Origin: Syntrophobacteraceae bacterium
GTDB taxonomy: Bacteria > Desulfobacterota > Syntrophobacteria > Syntrophobacterales > Syntrophobacteraceae
Length of the DNA: 44,370 nt
Direction: 5' to 3'
Assembly (NCBI GenBank): GCA_003165235.1
Contig: PLSV01000347.1
Coordinates: 5,809 to 50,178, forward strand
The position numbers were made by a program, and so were the translations under genes. Under the pieces are notes generated by a model. It saw only the letters and a program-made list of their open reading frames with translations. It had not been told where the DNA came from and did not search any database. Position 1 is the stretch's first letter. Each line of letters opens with the position of its first letter. Of this stretch, positions 24,979-33,238 are shown piece after piece.

Positions 24979-25506
24979 TCAGAACTCAATTCCCTTCCTG
25001 GCCTTTAGCCCCTGGTCTCGAAAAGGATGCTTTATCTCCTTCATCTCGGTCACCAGGTCTGCAATTGCAATGAGTTCGTCAGGGGCATTTCTCCCGGTAA
25101 CCACTATGTGAGAGCCGGCCGTTCTGTTTTCAAGGGCCTCGATGACCGCCTCCCTGGACAGAAGCCCGTAGGACAGGACTACATTGAGCTCATCGAGAAC
25201 GATCATGTCGTAATATCCACGCTTCATTTCGGAGACGGCCTCCTCCCAGCCTGCTTCGGCCAGGCGGCGGTCTTCTTCCAGACTCTCCTTTTTCCAGGTA
25301 AAGCCGCTTCCCAGAGGCTTGATTTCAACCTCTGCGATCTTCTCGAATGACTGAAGCTCGCCGTAAGCCCACGCGCCCTTTATAAACTGCAGGATGAGCA
25401 CTCTCATGCCGTGTCCTGCCGCACGCATAGCCATACCGAGGGCTGCGGTGGTCTTTCCTTTTCCGTGCCCTGTAAAGACGATTAAAAGGCCTCTTTCGGA
25501 ATTCAC
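24979..25506 (-). CDS. cobO: cob(I)yrinic acid a,c-diamide adenosyltransferase
   Basis: A 175-residue CobA/CobO/BtuR-type corrinoid adenosyltransferase, which attaches the 5'-deoxyadenosyl group from ATP to cobalt. The P-loop is the family's GHGKGKTT (residues 13-20). ILQFIKGAWAYGE, YDMIVLDELN and VVTGRNAPDELI (residues 134-145) are further signatures. The start is GTG 25506 with GGAG 7 bases before it; an ATG is not available nearby. Upstream, TAGAAT (complement of 25548-25553) is a possible -10. The terminator of fmdB separates it from that gene, so it is its own unit. Adenosylcobalamin would serve methylmalonyl-CoA mutase and similar enzymes. Confidence 0.93.
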   Translation of the reverse strand: MNSERGLLIVFTGHGKGKTTAALGMAMRAAGHGMRVLILQFIKGAWAYGELQSFEKIAEVEIKPLGSGFTWKKESLEEDRRLAEAGWEEAVSEMKRGYYDMIVLDELNVVLSYGLLSREAVIEALENRTAGSHIVVTGRNAPDELIAIADLVTEMKEIKHPFRDQGLKARKGIEF

Positions 25507-25591
25507 TCTTTGCTCCGGCTTCGGTCAAGTCCGCTTATTGTCAACTTATTCTATCTTGGGTGATTGAATTCCAAGACCAAGTCCATACCCC

Positions 25592-25617
25592 AAAAAAAAA
25601 GCGGGCCGCCGCCCGCT
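25592..25617 (-). terminator. rho-independent terminator of fmdB
   Basis: On the minus strand AGCGGGC (complement of 25611-25617) pairs with GCCCGCT (complement of 25600-25606) across a 4-base loop, followed by a run of nine T (complement of 25592-25600). It lies 25 bases past the fmdB stop. Confidence 0.93.
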
Positions 25618-25641
25618 CCACCCATTTCAAAACTGCTGAAC

Positions 25642-25929
25642 TCAGCAATCCTTATCTGCGCCTGACGGGTGCTTTGTTGAAGATGCCCCCTCTGTTTTGC
25701 TCTCAGGCTTCTCAGGGTGGCTGTCCACCGGCTTGGCCGTGCTTTGGTTTTTACCGGCATAGTCGGTTGTATACCAACCTGAACCCTTAAGGTGGAAAGT
25801 GCTCATGGAAATGAGTTTTCGGAGCCGACCCTCACAGTGTGCGCATTTCGTCAGTGGCTGATCGGAAAATCTTTGCATCGCTTCAGTGGTCTTCCCACAT
25901 TTCAAGCATTCATACTCATAGATTGGCAT
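25642..25929 (-). CDS. FmdB-family zinc-ribbon protein
   Basis: A 95-residue protein of the FmdB/CxxC_CxxC_SSSS family. The N-terminal zinc ribbon is MPIYEYECLKCG with C8/C11 and CAHC with C29/C32. FHLKGSGWYTTDY follows (residues 45-57). The C-terminal half is a disordered, charged tail rich in Lys, Ser and Glu. FmdB was named as a possible regulator of formamidase; the general role of the family is not established. The start is set by AGGAGAAGG before ATG 25929. It has its own consensus promoter and terminator, so it is a monocistronic unit. Confidence 0.93.
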   Translation of the reverse strand: MPIYEYECLKCGKTTEAMQRFSDQPLTKCAHCEGRLRKLISMSTFHLKGSGWYTTDYAGKNQSTAKPVDSHPEKPESKTEGASSTKHPSGADKDC

Positions 25930-25991
25930 ATTTCCTTCTCCTGGAACGCTTCATATTTCAACTTTTGCTACCTTAAAGCTTAACCTTATAT

Positions 25992-26019
25992 ATTATACAA
26001 CCAGTCGATTTTCTGTCAA
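25992..26019 (-). promoter_or_regulatory. perfect-consensus sigma-70 promoter for fmdB
   Basis: TTGACA (complement of 26014-26019) and TATAAT (complement of 25992-25997) are both perfect, separated by 16 bases. Transcription would start near 25985 with a leader of about 55 bases. It starts 11 bases downstream of the stop of the preceding lipoprotein gene. Confidence 0.88.
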
Positions 26020-26029
26020 GCCTTTCCAT

Positions 26030-27964
26030 TTATTGCCCCTGCGGATAAACTTGATTCAGAGACCCGTTAACGACCTGGAGAATGGTGTATTGCCGCTCGA
26101 GATCTCCCCTCGAGTTCACGGTGTAATTCCCTGCGACTCCCTGGAAACCCTCCGATTGAAGCAGAGTCTGGAATACGGCATTGCGGTCGGCTTTCGCCGG
26201 TGAGGCGCTCCTGGCCTGAAGCAGCATCATGAGCGCATCGTAGGCCTGCGCTTCAAGATAAGAAGGCTGCGAGTTGTAGAGGGAGGCGAATTTTTCACTA
26301 AATGCCCGCACTTTCGGATTCTGGCTTTCCGGGAAAAAGGAAGTGGCGAATAGGGCCTGGTCGACATATACACCCCCCGCCTGCACAAGGGGCGCCTCGC
26401 TCCAGAGATTGGTCCCCAGCAGAGTGACCCCGACTACGTTATTATGCGGAAGCTGCGGGGCTATGAGAGAAACCGCGCTCACCTGGTCGGGTATGAATAG
26501 GGCATCGAAGGGAGTCCCTTCGATCACCGACAGCGGTGCGTTTTTTTTGGCTATATTCATAAGTTTCTGGAGAGGCTCGGTGAAATCGGTGCTCTTTTCC
26601 TTGTAAGAAGCGCTTGCCATCATTGTTCCGCCCTGCTCCTGCACTGTTTCGGCGAAGATCTTGGACAGCCTTTGCCCATAGCGGTCATCAGGGAAAAGAC
26701 ACGCAAAACGTTCGTATTTGAGTTTCTCACGGCAGTAGCGCACAAGGGTCTTAACAAGATCCCGGCTGTCGATGAATACGTGCAGTACGAAAGAGTTGTC
26801 CGTGGCGTCGTCTTCTTTTTGGGTCAGGGACAGCAGAGGGACCCCGTCACGGTTTGCCAACGGAACCACCGTCTTGTTTGCCTGGGCGCCAAGCGGCCCC
26901 ACTACGGCCAGGACTCCCTCCTTCCTGACCAGCTCTTTAAACGACTGGGCGGCTACTTCCGGCTCCGAGCCGGCGTCCTTTATAACCAGGGTGACTTCCT
27001 GACCCTCATGGCCCTGGTTCCAATCGGAAACCGCCAGGCTGATCCCACGGATCACCATGTCCCCGTATTTTGCGTTGGGCCCGTTCAGTGGCGCCAGGAC
27101 GCCGATCTTACCAGGATTGAGAGGTATGCCGGTTCCGGCGACTGTCGCACCCCTGATGGCTGCCTGAATCTCTGCGGCAAGCGGATGGCCGGGATTTTGG
27201 GCAAGGATTGCTCTGAATTGCTCCCGGCCCGTTTCGCCCTGCCCCTTTTGAACTTGGATCTCAGCGGAGCGGAAATCCAGGAAAACCTTCATAAAATCGG
27301 AAGGATTTCTCTTATAGAGTCTTTTGACAAGACCTTCGTCCGCTCTGTCCAGGATCTCCTTTGTCAGTGAGGTCAGGACTCTTTTCTGTTCGGGAGCATT
27401 TGCGACCGAAAAGCCGGAGGAGCTCCAGTCAAAAGCAGTCTCAATGTCGTTTTCCGAGCTGTAGATTCCAATCATCAGCTCAGCCAGGCCAAAGCGCACT
27501 TCTGGTCGATTCGCAGCCAGTTCCCAAAGCGCAACCGCCTCTTTCATCACCTGTTTTTTCTTGCCCGTCTGCGCCAGGAGCTTAAGTTGGTTGAGTTTGG
27601 CAGAGGGAATGCCGTCCCAGGTGGGGTAAGCGTAAACGAGGTAATCAAAATACCGTGCAGCCTTGTCGGGTTGGCCTTGTTCAAGGGAGATCTCACCGAT
27701 TCTGTTGAGTGATTTCGCAGCAACGGCTGTACTCGGGTACTTCTCGACGATCCGTTCCCACAGGCTGATTGCGTTGGCGATCTTTCCGGCGTGATACGCG
27801 CTCTCAGCCTGCCGATACATGTCTTCGGCTTCCCGCTGGTAGGTGGTCGAGAAGCTGGGCGACAGGTTGGGAGGCTGGCCCTTTTCGCCGCTCCCCGCAC
27901 AACCGGTGAGCAGCAGGATCAAAATAAGGAAAAAAACCGATGCGCCTTTGTTGTCTATTTTCAT
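26030..27964 (-). CDS. lipoprotein with TPR repeats and a type-1 periplasmic-binding domain (LpoA-like)
   Basis: A 644-residue lipoprotein with signal peptide and lipobox LLTGC (C22). Residues 45-240 are helical TPR-like repeats, with AESAYHAGKIANAISLWERI and GQPDKAARYFDYLV. Residues 285-635 form a Leu/Ile/Val-binding-type periplasmic domain: IGVLAPLNGPNAKYGDMVIR, VLAVVGPLGAQANKTVVPLA and CLFPDDRYGQRL. This architecture is that of LpoA, the outer-membrane activator of penicillin-binding protein 1A; homologues in this phylum are usually annotated as substrate-binding proteins. GAGG precedes ATG 27964. It lies 40 bases after dnaK and may be read through from the heat-shock operon. Confidence 0.85.
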   Translation of the reverse strand: MKIDNKGASVFFLILILLLTGCAGSGEKGQPPNLSPSFSTTYQREAEDMYRQAESAYHAGKIANAISLWERIVEKYPSTAVAAKSLNRIGEISLEQGQPDKAARYFDYLVYAYPTWDGIPSAKLNQLKLLAQTGKKKQVMKEAVALWELAANRPEVRFGLAELMIGIYSSENDIETAFDWSSSGFSVANAPEQKRVLTSLTKEILDRADEGLVKRLYKRNPSDFMKVFLDFRSAEIQVQKGQGETGREQFRAILAQNPGHPLAAEIQAAIRGATVAGTGIPLNPGKIGVLAPLNGPNAKYGDMVIRGISLAVSDWNQGHEGQEVTLVIKDAGSEPEVAAQSFKELVRKEGVLAVVGPLGAQANKTVVPLANRDGVPLLSLTQKEDDATDNSFVLHVFIDSRDLVKTLVRYCREKLKYERFACLFPDDRYGQRLSKIFAETVQEQGGTMMASASYKEKSTDFTEPLQKLMNIAKKNAPLSVIEGTPFDALFIPDQVSAVSLIAPQLPHNNVVGVTLLGTNLWSEAPLVQAGGVYVDQALFATSFFPESQNPKVRAFSEKFASLYNSQPSYLEAQAYDALMMLLQARSASPAKADRNAVFQTLLQSEGFQGVAGNYTVNSRGDLERQYTILQVVNGSLNQVYPQGQ

Positions 27965-28004
27965 AAAAGCCTCATGAAAGATTCAGACAATCTCGTCCTA
28001 ATCC

Positions 28005-29924
28005 TTATTTCTTCACCTCCTCGAAGTCGGCGTCAACCACGTCCTCATCCGGTTTTTTCTGCTGCTGAGATTCTCCGGGCACCTCCTGTTGCCCCTGTGC
28101 TCCGGCCTGCTGGCCGCCGGCGGCCCGTTTGTACGCCTCTTCGGCTACCGCATGAGAGAGTTGCATCAAGGCGTCGACATCCCGCTGGATGGCGTCTTTG
28201 TCATCGCCCTCCATGGTAGTCCTGAGCTTTGCGATTTGTGACTCGATGTCTGACTTTGTCTTCTGATCGATCTTATCACCCATATCGCGCACAGTTTTTT
28301 CAGTGCTGTAGATCAGAGTATCCGCATGGTTTCTCGCCTCTACGAGTTCGCGCTTTTTCTTGTCGTCTTCGGCATGCTGCTCGGCCTCACGCACCATGTT
28401 CTTTATTTCCTGGTCGCTAAGCCCGCTGGAGGCCGTGATCTGGATCGACTGTTCTTTCTGGGTCGCCAGATCTTTTGCCGAAACGTGCACTATGCCGTTG
28501 GCGTCTATGTCGAAGGTGACCTCAATCTGCGGGATGCCTCTGGGCGCGCTGGGGATACCTACCAGTTCAAACCTGCCAAGGGTCTTGTTATCAGCGGCCA
28601 TCTCACGCTCGCCCTGAAGCACATGAATCGAGACAGCGGTCTGGTTGTCGGTTGCGGTCGAGAATATCTGGCTCTTGCGGGTCGGGATCGTGGTGTTTCG
28701 TTCGATAAGCTTCGTCATGACGCCCCCGAGAGTCTCGATGCCGAGCGACAGTGGGGTCACGTCGAGCAGCAGAATGTCTTTTACGTCACCTCTCAACACG
28801 CCGCCCTGAATTGCCGCCCCAATCCCGACAACTTCATCGGGGTTCACACCCTTGTGAGGCTCCTTGCCAAAGAATTCCTGCACTTTTTGCTGAACTCGGG
28901 GCATCCGCGTCATTCCGCCCACCAGTATCACCTCATCGATCTCGTTGCGGGGAAGGCCGGCATCCTTGAGGGCCTGCTGCATGGGAGGGAGCACGCTGTC
29001 GATGAGTTCTTCAACCATTGCTTCGAGTTTGGCCCTGGTGAGCTTTATGTTCATATGCTTTGGCCCCGAAGCATCCGCGGTGATGAAGGGCAGATTGATT
29101 TCGGTCTCCATCGTAGTCGAGAGCTCTATTTTTGCCCGCTCAGCGGCTTCTTTCAATCTCTGGAGGGCCATCTTGTCGGTCCTCAGATCTATGCCATAGT
29201 CTTTCTTGAACTCGGTGGCCAGCCAGTCGATTATTCGCTGGTCAAAGTCTTCCCCACCCAGGTGCGTGTTGCCGTTGGTGGATTTGACCTCAAATACCCC
29301 TTCGCCGATTTCCAGAATGGAGATATCGTAGGTCCCGCCCCCAAGGTCAAACACTGCGATCTTCTCTTCCTTTTTCTTATCCAGACCGTAGGCAAGCGAG
29401 GCGGCGGTCGGTTCGTTGATAATGCGCAAAACGTTCAACCCGGCGATTTTGCCCGCATCCTTGGTGGCCTGCCTCTGGCTGTCATTGAAATAGGCCGGCA
29501 CCGTAACGACGGCGTCTGTGACTTTTTCCCCCAGGTAATCTTCCGCCGTTTGCTTCATTTTCATCAGGATGAAAGCCGAAATCTCCGTCGGGCTGTAATC
29601 ACGGCCCCGAATCTGAATATGCGCGTCTCCATTAGGAGCGCGGACGATTTTGTAGGGAAGAACTTTTATGTCGGCCTGGATTTCCGGTGAATCGAACTTG
29701 CGGCCGATAAGCCTCTTTACCGCGAAAACGGTATTCTCGGGGTTGGTTATGGCCTGTCGCTTGGCAACCTGCCCCACCAGCCGCTCGCCGCTTTCGGTGA
29801 CGGCCACCATGGAAGGGGTGATCCGGCTGCCTTCCGCATTGGTCAAAACCTTCGGCTCTTTTCCCTCCATGATTGCTACCACTGAATTGGTAGTCCCGAG
29901 GTCGATTCCTATAACTTTACTCAT
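28005..29924 (-). CDS. dnaK: molecular chaperone DnaK (Hsp70)
   Basis: A 639-residue Hsp70. The ATPase domain opens with [18 protein letters not shown] and contains [35 protein letters not shown] and [15 protein letters not shown]. The substrate-binding domain holds [14 protein letters not shown], and the C-terminus ends in [14 protein letters not shown], the usual EEVD-like tail of bacterial DnaK. It refolds proteins with GrpE and DnaJ. AAGGAGG precedes the ATG. grpE is 88 bases upstream, with a small stem-loop between. dnaJ does not follow, unlike in many genomes. A very long open frame on the opposite strand is a known coding artefact of hsp70 genes. Confidence 0.98.
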   Translation of the reverse strand: MSKVIGIDLGTTNSVVAIMEGKEPKVLTNAEGSRITPSMVAVTESGERLVGQVAKRQAITNPENTVFAVKRLIGRKFDSPEIQADIKVLPYKIVRAPNGDAHIQIRGRDYSPTEISAFILMKMKQTAEDYLGEKVTDAVVTVPAYFNDSQRQATKDAGKIAGLNVLRIINEPTAASLAYGLDKKKEEKIAVFDLGGGTYDISILEIGEGVFEVKSTNGNTHLGGEDFDQRIIDWLATEFKKDYGIDLRTDKMALQRLKEAAERAKIELSTTMETEINLPFITADASGPKHMNIKLTRAKLEAMVEELIDSVLPPMQQALKDAGLPRNEIDEVILVGGMTRMPRVQQKVQEFFGKEPHKGVNPDEVVGIGAAIQGGVLRGDVKDILLLDVTPLSLGIETLGGVMTKLIERNTTIPTRKSQIFSTATDNQTAVSIHVLQGEREMAADNKTLGRFELVGIPSAPRGIPQIEVTFDIDANGIVHVSAKDLATQKEQSIQITASSGLSDQEIKNMVREAEQHAEDDKKKRELVEARNHADTLIYSTEKTVRDMGDKIDQKTKSDIESQIAKLRTTMEGDDKDAIQRDVDALMQLSHAVAEEAYKRAAGGQQAGAQGQQEVPGESQQQKKPDEDVVDADFEEVKK

Positions 29925-29969
29925 TTAATTGCCTCCTTGGGGTTACCTGTAATCCTACCTCTCAAACCG

Positions 29970-29988
29970 TGGAGTATAAAAAACTCCA
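29970..29988 (-). other. small stem-loop between grpE and dnaK
   Basis: TGGAGT and ACTCCA form a 6-bp stem around a 7-base A/T loop in the 88-base intergenic gap. There is no T-run after it. It may mark mRNA processing that raises dnaK over grpE, as seen at hairpins in other heat-shock operons. Confidence 0.4.
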
Positions 29989-30012
29989 GGCTTCGCCATG
30001 TGTGAATGTTCA

Positions 30013-30579
30013 TCAGGTGTCGTCTTTTGCATTTCTTGACACCCCGACCCTTGCAGGTCTGAGGAGCCTGTCCCTTAAAGTGTATCCTTTTTGAAATTCC
30101 CTTGTCACGGTCATATCCGGATAGTCGGGATTCTGTTCCTGGATTACCGCCTCATGCCGGTTAGGGTCGAAACCGCAGCCCACCGATTCGAAGGGCGCCG
30201 CACCGAACCTGGCAAGCACATCTGTGAAGCTCTTGAGAGTCATCCGCACGCCATCCAGAAGGCCTTCACAGTTCTCATCCCTTTCGCCATGCTCGATCGC
30301 CCGCTCAAGGTTGTCCACCACATCGACGAGCTGGCGCATTATGCTTTCATTAGCGTAGGCTATCCCCTCGGATTTCTCCCTCTCAATGCGTTTCCTGGTG
30401 TTGTCCAACTCCGCAGCAAGCCGCAGTATCCGGTCCTGCGCCTCCTTGAGCTCCTCTTCGCGTTTTGAGAGCAGTTGCCGGCAATCTTCTTCTTCAATAT
30501 TCTGCGAAGCCTCGACCTGGGTTTCAACCTGATCCCCCGGACAGGGGTTCTTGCTGGTCGGCTTTCTTTCAACAGGCAT
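30013..30579 (-). CDS. grpE: GrpE, nucleotide exchange factor of DnaK
   Basis: A 188-residue GrpE. The N-terminal tail is disordered, followed by a long coiled coil (about residues 35-95, with EEELKEAQDRILRLAAELDN and RKRIEREKSEG). The beta domain has NRHEAVIQEQNPDYPDMTV and FQKGYTLRDRLLRPARVGVS, which are family signatures. It speeds ADP release from DnaK. ATG 30579 is chosen over the preceding TTG; GGAGGG lies about 10 bases upstream. Second gene of hrcA-grpE-dnaK. Confidence 0.96.
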   Translation of the reverse strand: MPVERKPTSKNPCPGDQVETQVEASQNIEEEDCRQLLSKREEELKEAQDRILRLAAELDNTRKRIEREKSEGIAYANESIMRQLVDVVDNLERAIEHGERDENCEGLLDGVRMTLKSFTDVLARFGAAPFESVGCGFDPNRHEAVIQEQNPDYPDMTVTREFQKGYTLRDRLLRPARVGVSRNAKDDT

Positions 30580-30675
30580 CAAACTGTTCCCTCCATTTCA
30601 TGCTGCTCGATAATCCTGACAATATAAGTTCAACTTTCGGCAAATGTTGCATCGCCATATGCAAAAGTCGATTTT

Positions 30676-31722
30676 TTAATTCTCATCAGGGATTTCCAGG
30701 ATCTGGCTCAGAAACTGCGCGGTAAACTCGACGATCGGAATGATTCTGGAATAATCCATGCGCAGAGGACCAAGCACGCCGAGCACGCCCAACGGGGTGC
30801 TCCCCCGCCAGTAGGGAGCTGAAATCAGGCTCATTTCCTGCCACTCCTGTAACTCGCCCTCGGTCCCTAGCATTATCTGGATTCCCGTCGAAGCCTTCAA
30901 GGTCTCGTCGAGCAACCGTATCATCTTGGATTTATCCTCGAACGTCCGAAGTATCCGCCTCATTTGTTCAACATCGGCGAACTCCGGATTGTCCAGAAGA
31001 TTGGTCCTGCCTTCTATGTAAACCTCGCTCTCGTCAATCGTATCCTGAATCGCCTGGTGCGCCATTTTCAGAGCGCGCGAAAAAAGCTGGTCAAAAAGCG
31101 CCTTCTCGCTTTCCATTTCCTCAAGGATGCGCTCCTTTACCTTGGACAGAGGCACATTGCGAAGAAGCTCGTTTATATACCGGCTGAATTTGTCAAGTTC
31201 GACCTGCGTAACCTCTTGAGTTGATTCGATGTGTGTCTGATGAATAAGGCCCGCCTTTGATATGAGAATCACCATTATGTCAAAAGGCCCAAGTCGAAGG
31301 AATTCGATATGCTTGAAGGATGTAATCGAAAGCTTGGGCCACAGTACGACTCCAGCCTGCTTGCAGTATTGGGAAAGCAGTTTCGATGTCCCGCGCAGCA
31401 GTTCCCTTATGTCTTGAGGCTTGGTTTTCAATGCGACCCGAATCCGTTCCTTTTCCGATCCTTCGAGCTGCCTGGACCGCATTATCCAATCGATGTAAAA
31501 CCTCAGCCCCTGCACCGTTGGAACTCGACCGGCCGATGTGTGCGGTTGGTGGAGCAGTCCCATTTCCTCAAGATCAGCCATCACGTTGCGGATAGTAGCC
31601 GGGCTGGCGTTCATGACGCTTCTTTTGGAAATGGTCCTGGAGCCCACTGGTTCGCCAAACTCGATATAATCGGTAATAACGGCTTCCAGAACGACCTGAT
31701 CGCGTTGCGTAAGCTCGAGCAC
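30676..31722 (-). CDS. hrcA: HrcA, heat-inducible transcription repressor
   Basis: A 348-residue HrcA, which binds CIRCE and represses chaperone operons; its folding depends on GroEL. The winged-helix N-terminus shows DYIEFGEPVGSRTISKRS and ASPATIRNVMADLEEMGLL. The middle holds the GAF-like HrcA domain, and FLSQILEIPDEN ends the protein. GTG 31722 is preferred as start because AGGAG lies 7 bases before it; TTG 31728 in the same frame is only 2-3 bases away from it. It leads the operon hrcA-grpE-dnaK and is autoregulated through the CIRCE just upstream. Confidence 0.96.
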   Translation of the reverse strand: MLELTQRDQVVLEAVITDYIEFGEPVGSRTISKRSVMNASPATIRNVMADLEEMGLLHQPHTSAGRVPTVQGLRFYIDWIMRSRQLEGSEKERIRVALKTKPQDIRELLRGTSKLLSQYCKQAGVVLWPKLSITSFKHIEFLRLGPFDIMVILISKAGLIHQTHIESTQEVTQVELDKFSRYINELLRNVPLSKVKERILEEMESEKALFDQLFSRALKMAHQAIQDTIDESEVYIEGRTNLLDNPEFADVEQMRRILRTFEDKSKMIRLLDETLKASTGIQIMLGTEGELQEWQEMSLISAPYWRGSTPLGVLGVLGPLRMDYSRIIPIVEFTAQFLSQILEIPDEN

Positions 31723-31740
31723 GCCCAAACTCCTTTATTG

Positions 31741-31767
31741 GTAGCACTCACCACAAAAGAGTGCTAA
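31741..31767. promoter_or_regulatory. CIRCE element (HrcA operator)
   Basis: GTAGCACTC (31741-31749), nine spacer bases, then GAGTGCTAA (31759-31767). It matches the CIRCE consensus TTAGCACTC-N9-GAGTGCTAA with one mismatch. It sits between the promoter and the hrcA start, over the predicted transcription start. Confidence 0.96.
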
Positions 31768-31770
31768 ACA

Positions 31771-31799
31771 AACCTAGTCCTATTTACCCCGTTTGTCAA
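31771..31799 (-). promoter_or_regulatory. promoter of hrcA-grpE-dnaK
   Basis: TTGACA (complement of 31794-31799, perfect) and TAGGTT (complement of 31771-31776) are 17 bases apart. The CIRCE begins 3 bases downstream of the -10, the standard arrangement for HrcA repression. Confidence 0.75.
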
Positions 31800-31848
31800 G
31801 ACGCCAACTACCATATCTAAACTTTAATAATGGGCTGTCCGCTGCTGC

Positions 31849-32916
31849 TCACTCGCCCCGCCGTATTATCCGGCAAAATTTTTCGAGCAGATCGAGCACC
31901 CGTGCGGCGTAGTCTTCCGGCAGGCTGCCGCAGCCGCAGCTCGGGGTGAAAAGCGAGTGAACAATTACCTCCTCTATCTCCATCTTACCTGCGGCAAGCT
32001 CCCGGATCTGGCCTGTCCACCTGCCGACAAGGCTTTCGGGGGTTTCGGCCCGAATCGCATCGAGGTCCGACGTAGGAACTACGCCCCAGGCTATGTTACC
32101 GCCCTGGGCCATGAATTGAAGGCATTCTTTCCTGTAGAGGGCGAACTTATCGAAATAGCCATATGAATCGAAATTGATGATGTCGAAATTTGATTGAAAC
32201 GCCAGCAGCCAATCAGTGTTGGCGCAGACGTGAAGCCCTGCGATCCCTCCGGCTGTGTGGACGGCGTCGACCGCTTCGCTTAGAAGCCTCAAAACCAGTT
32301 CGGCGGAAACGGTAATTAAGGCCGAAGAGCCGAACCCGGCAAGCCCGGGTTCGTCCAGAAAAATTATTACCGGAACCCCGAATGTCTGCATGAGTTCAAT
32401 CTGCCACTTGGCTTTGAGGCCGAGAAGCTTGGGTATGACGTCCAGGAAGCGTTCGTCGTAAATCAGCGCGCGGCCGTCCTGGTCCTTCAGGCCTGTTAGA
32501 AGGGTAAATGGACCCGCTATCTGGCCCTTCAGGGCGCGAAGAGGCAAATTGACGCCCTTGATGGTCTCAAGGAAACAGCGGAAGGTTGCGCTGGTTTCTT
32601 CACCCATCCTGAAGCGCGAAGCTTCGATCTGGACCGGTCTCTCGTCAAGAGCAAGGTATCGTTCATAAAAAAGAAGGACCTCCTGGTCGAATTCCGGCGT
32701 ATCGGTCCTCACAAATTGCCTGCCCTGTTCGGTTACCAGGCCTGGCAGACCCTCGATATATTGCGCCATCATCTGCTCGGCGGGATATGCAGGCAACTGG
32801 GGCCATGCGGGTATCTCAGGGGCGGCCTGAAGCACAAGCCCGATCGCCCTTTCTCGGTCCCTTTGAGGCATACTGCCGATGAGAGTGGCGGACCCAAGTC
32901 CCTGTAAGCTTTTCAC
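31849..32916 (-). CDS. core MetE-like (cobalamin-independent methionine synthase fold) methyltransferase
   Basis: A 355-residue protein related to the C-terminal catalytic barrel of MetE/UroD. It has GSATLIGSMPQ at the N-terminus, VIIFLDEPGLAGFG (residues 183-196), the metal motif GLHVCAN (H229, C231) and SCGCGS near the C-terminus (C327/C329). The position of the third MetE zinc ligand, normally Glu, appears to be D250 (INFDSYG). There is no N-terminal MetE half. Such core enzymes in anaerobes can take the methyl group from a corrinoid protein rather than from folate; that is inference here. GTG 32916 fits the family start; a longer frame to 33042 has no site or homology. Confidence 0.75.
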   Translation of the reverse strand: MKSLQGLGSATLIGSMPQRDRERAIGLVLQAAPEIPAWPQLPAYPAEQMMAQYIEGLPGLVTEQGRQFVRTDTPEFDQEVLLFYERYLALDERPVQIEASRFRMGEETSATFRCFLETIKGVNLPLRALKGQIAGPFTLLTGLKDQDGRALIYDERFLDVIPKLLGLKAKWQIELMQTFGVPVIIFLDEPGLAGFGSSALITVSAELVLRLLSEAVDAVHTAGGIAGLHVCANTDWLLAFQSNFDIINFDSYGYFDKFALYRKECLQFMAQGGNIAWGVVPTSDLDAIRAETPESLVGRWTGQIRELAAGKMEIEEVIVHSLFTPSCGCGSLPEDYAARVLDLLEKFCRIIRRGE

Positions 32917-33238
32917 AGTGCGGCGCCTTTCTATCGTGGTTATCGTATTTGCTGAATGAACAGTTCCCTGGAGCAAGCTTTCAAACCAGGGCAAAAACCA
33001 GAAACGCAATTTGGAAATAATCCCATCCTTTGCGTGTATCAAGTTTTATTTGCTTTTCGGTCTTTTAGTGTTTTACAAATGCCGCAACTTTATCACCCAG
33101 GCCTCCCGCCAACGCCCCGTCCCGCGGAACGTCGAGAATGTCGCGCGGTCGGCCTGCCCGCTACGCGCTCCCACGACGCAGAGTGGTTATTTTTTTCGGT
33201 AGGGTGCTTTATAAGTCTATCATACGAGGGAGGAATCA
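32917..33238. other. divergent intergenic region between the MetE-like gene and purH
   Basis: About 320 bases with no convincing gene. The right end carries GAGGGAGG as the purH ribosome binding site and an AT-rich GGTTATTTTTTTCGG then TTTATAAG stretch that may include its promoter. I see no hairpin or repeat. Confidence 0.5.

Noticed and set aside
24979-25111. C-terminal part of the RelE/ParE-like frame as coding sequence
   Set aside because: It is the complement of the cobO 3' end, which is clearly coding; the toxin similarity stops before it.
28326-29690. A 454-codon open frame on the plus strand opposite dnaK
   Set aside because: Long antisense frames over hsp70 genes are a known artefact of codon bias. 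No ribosome binding site or family similarity, and dnaK on the other strand is certain.
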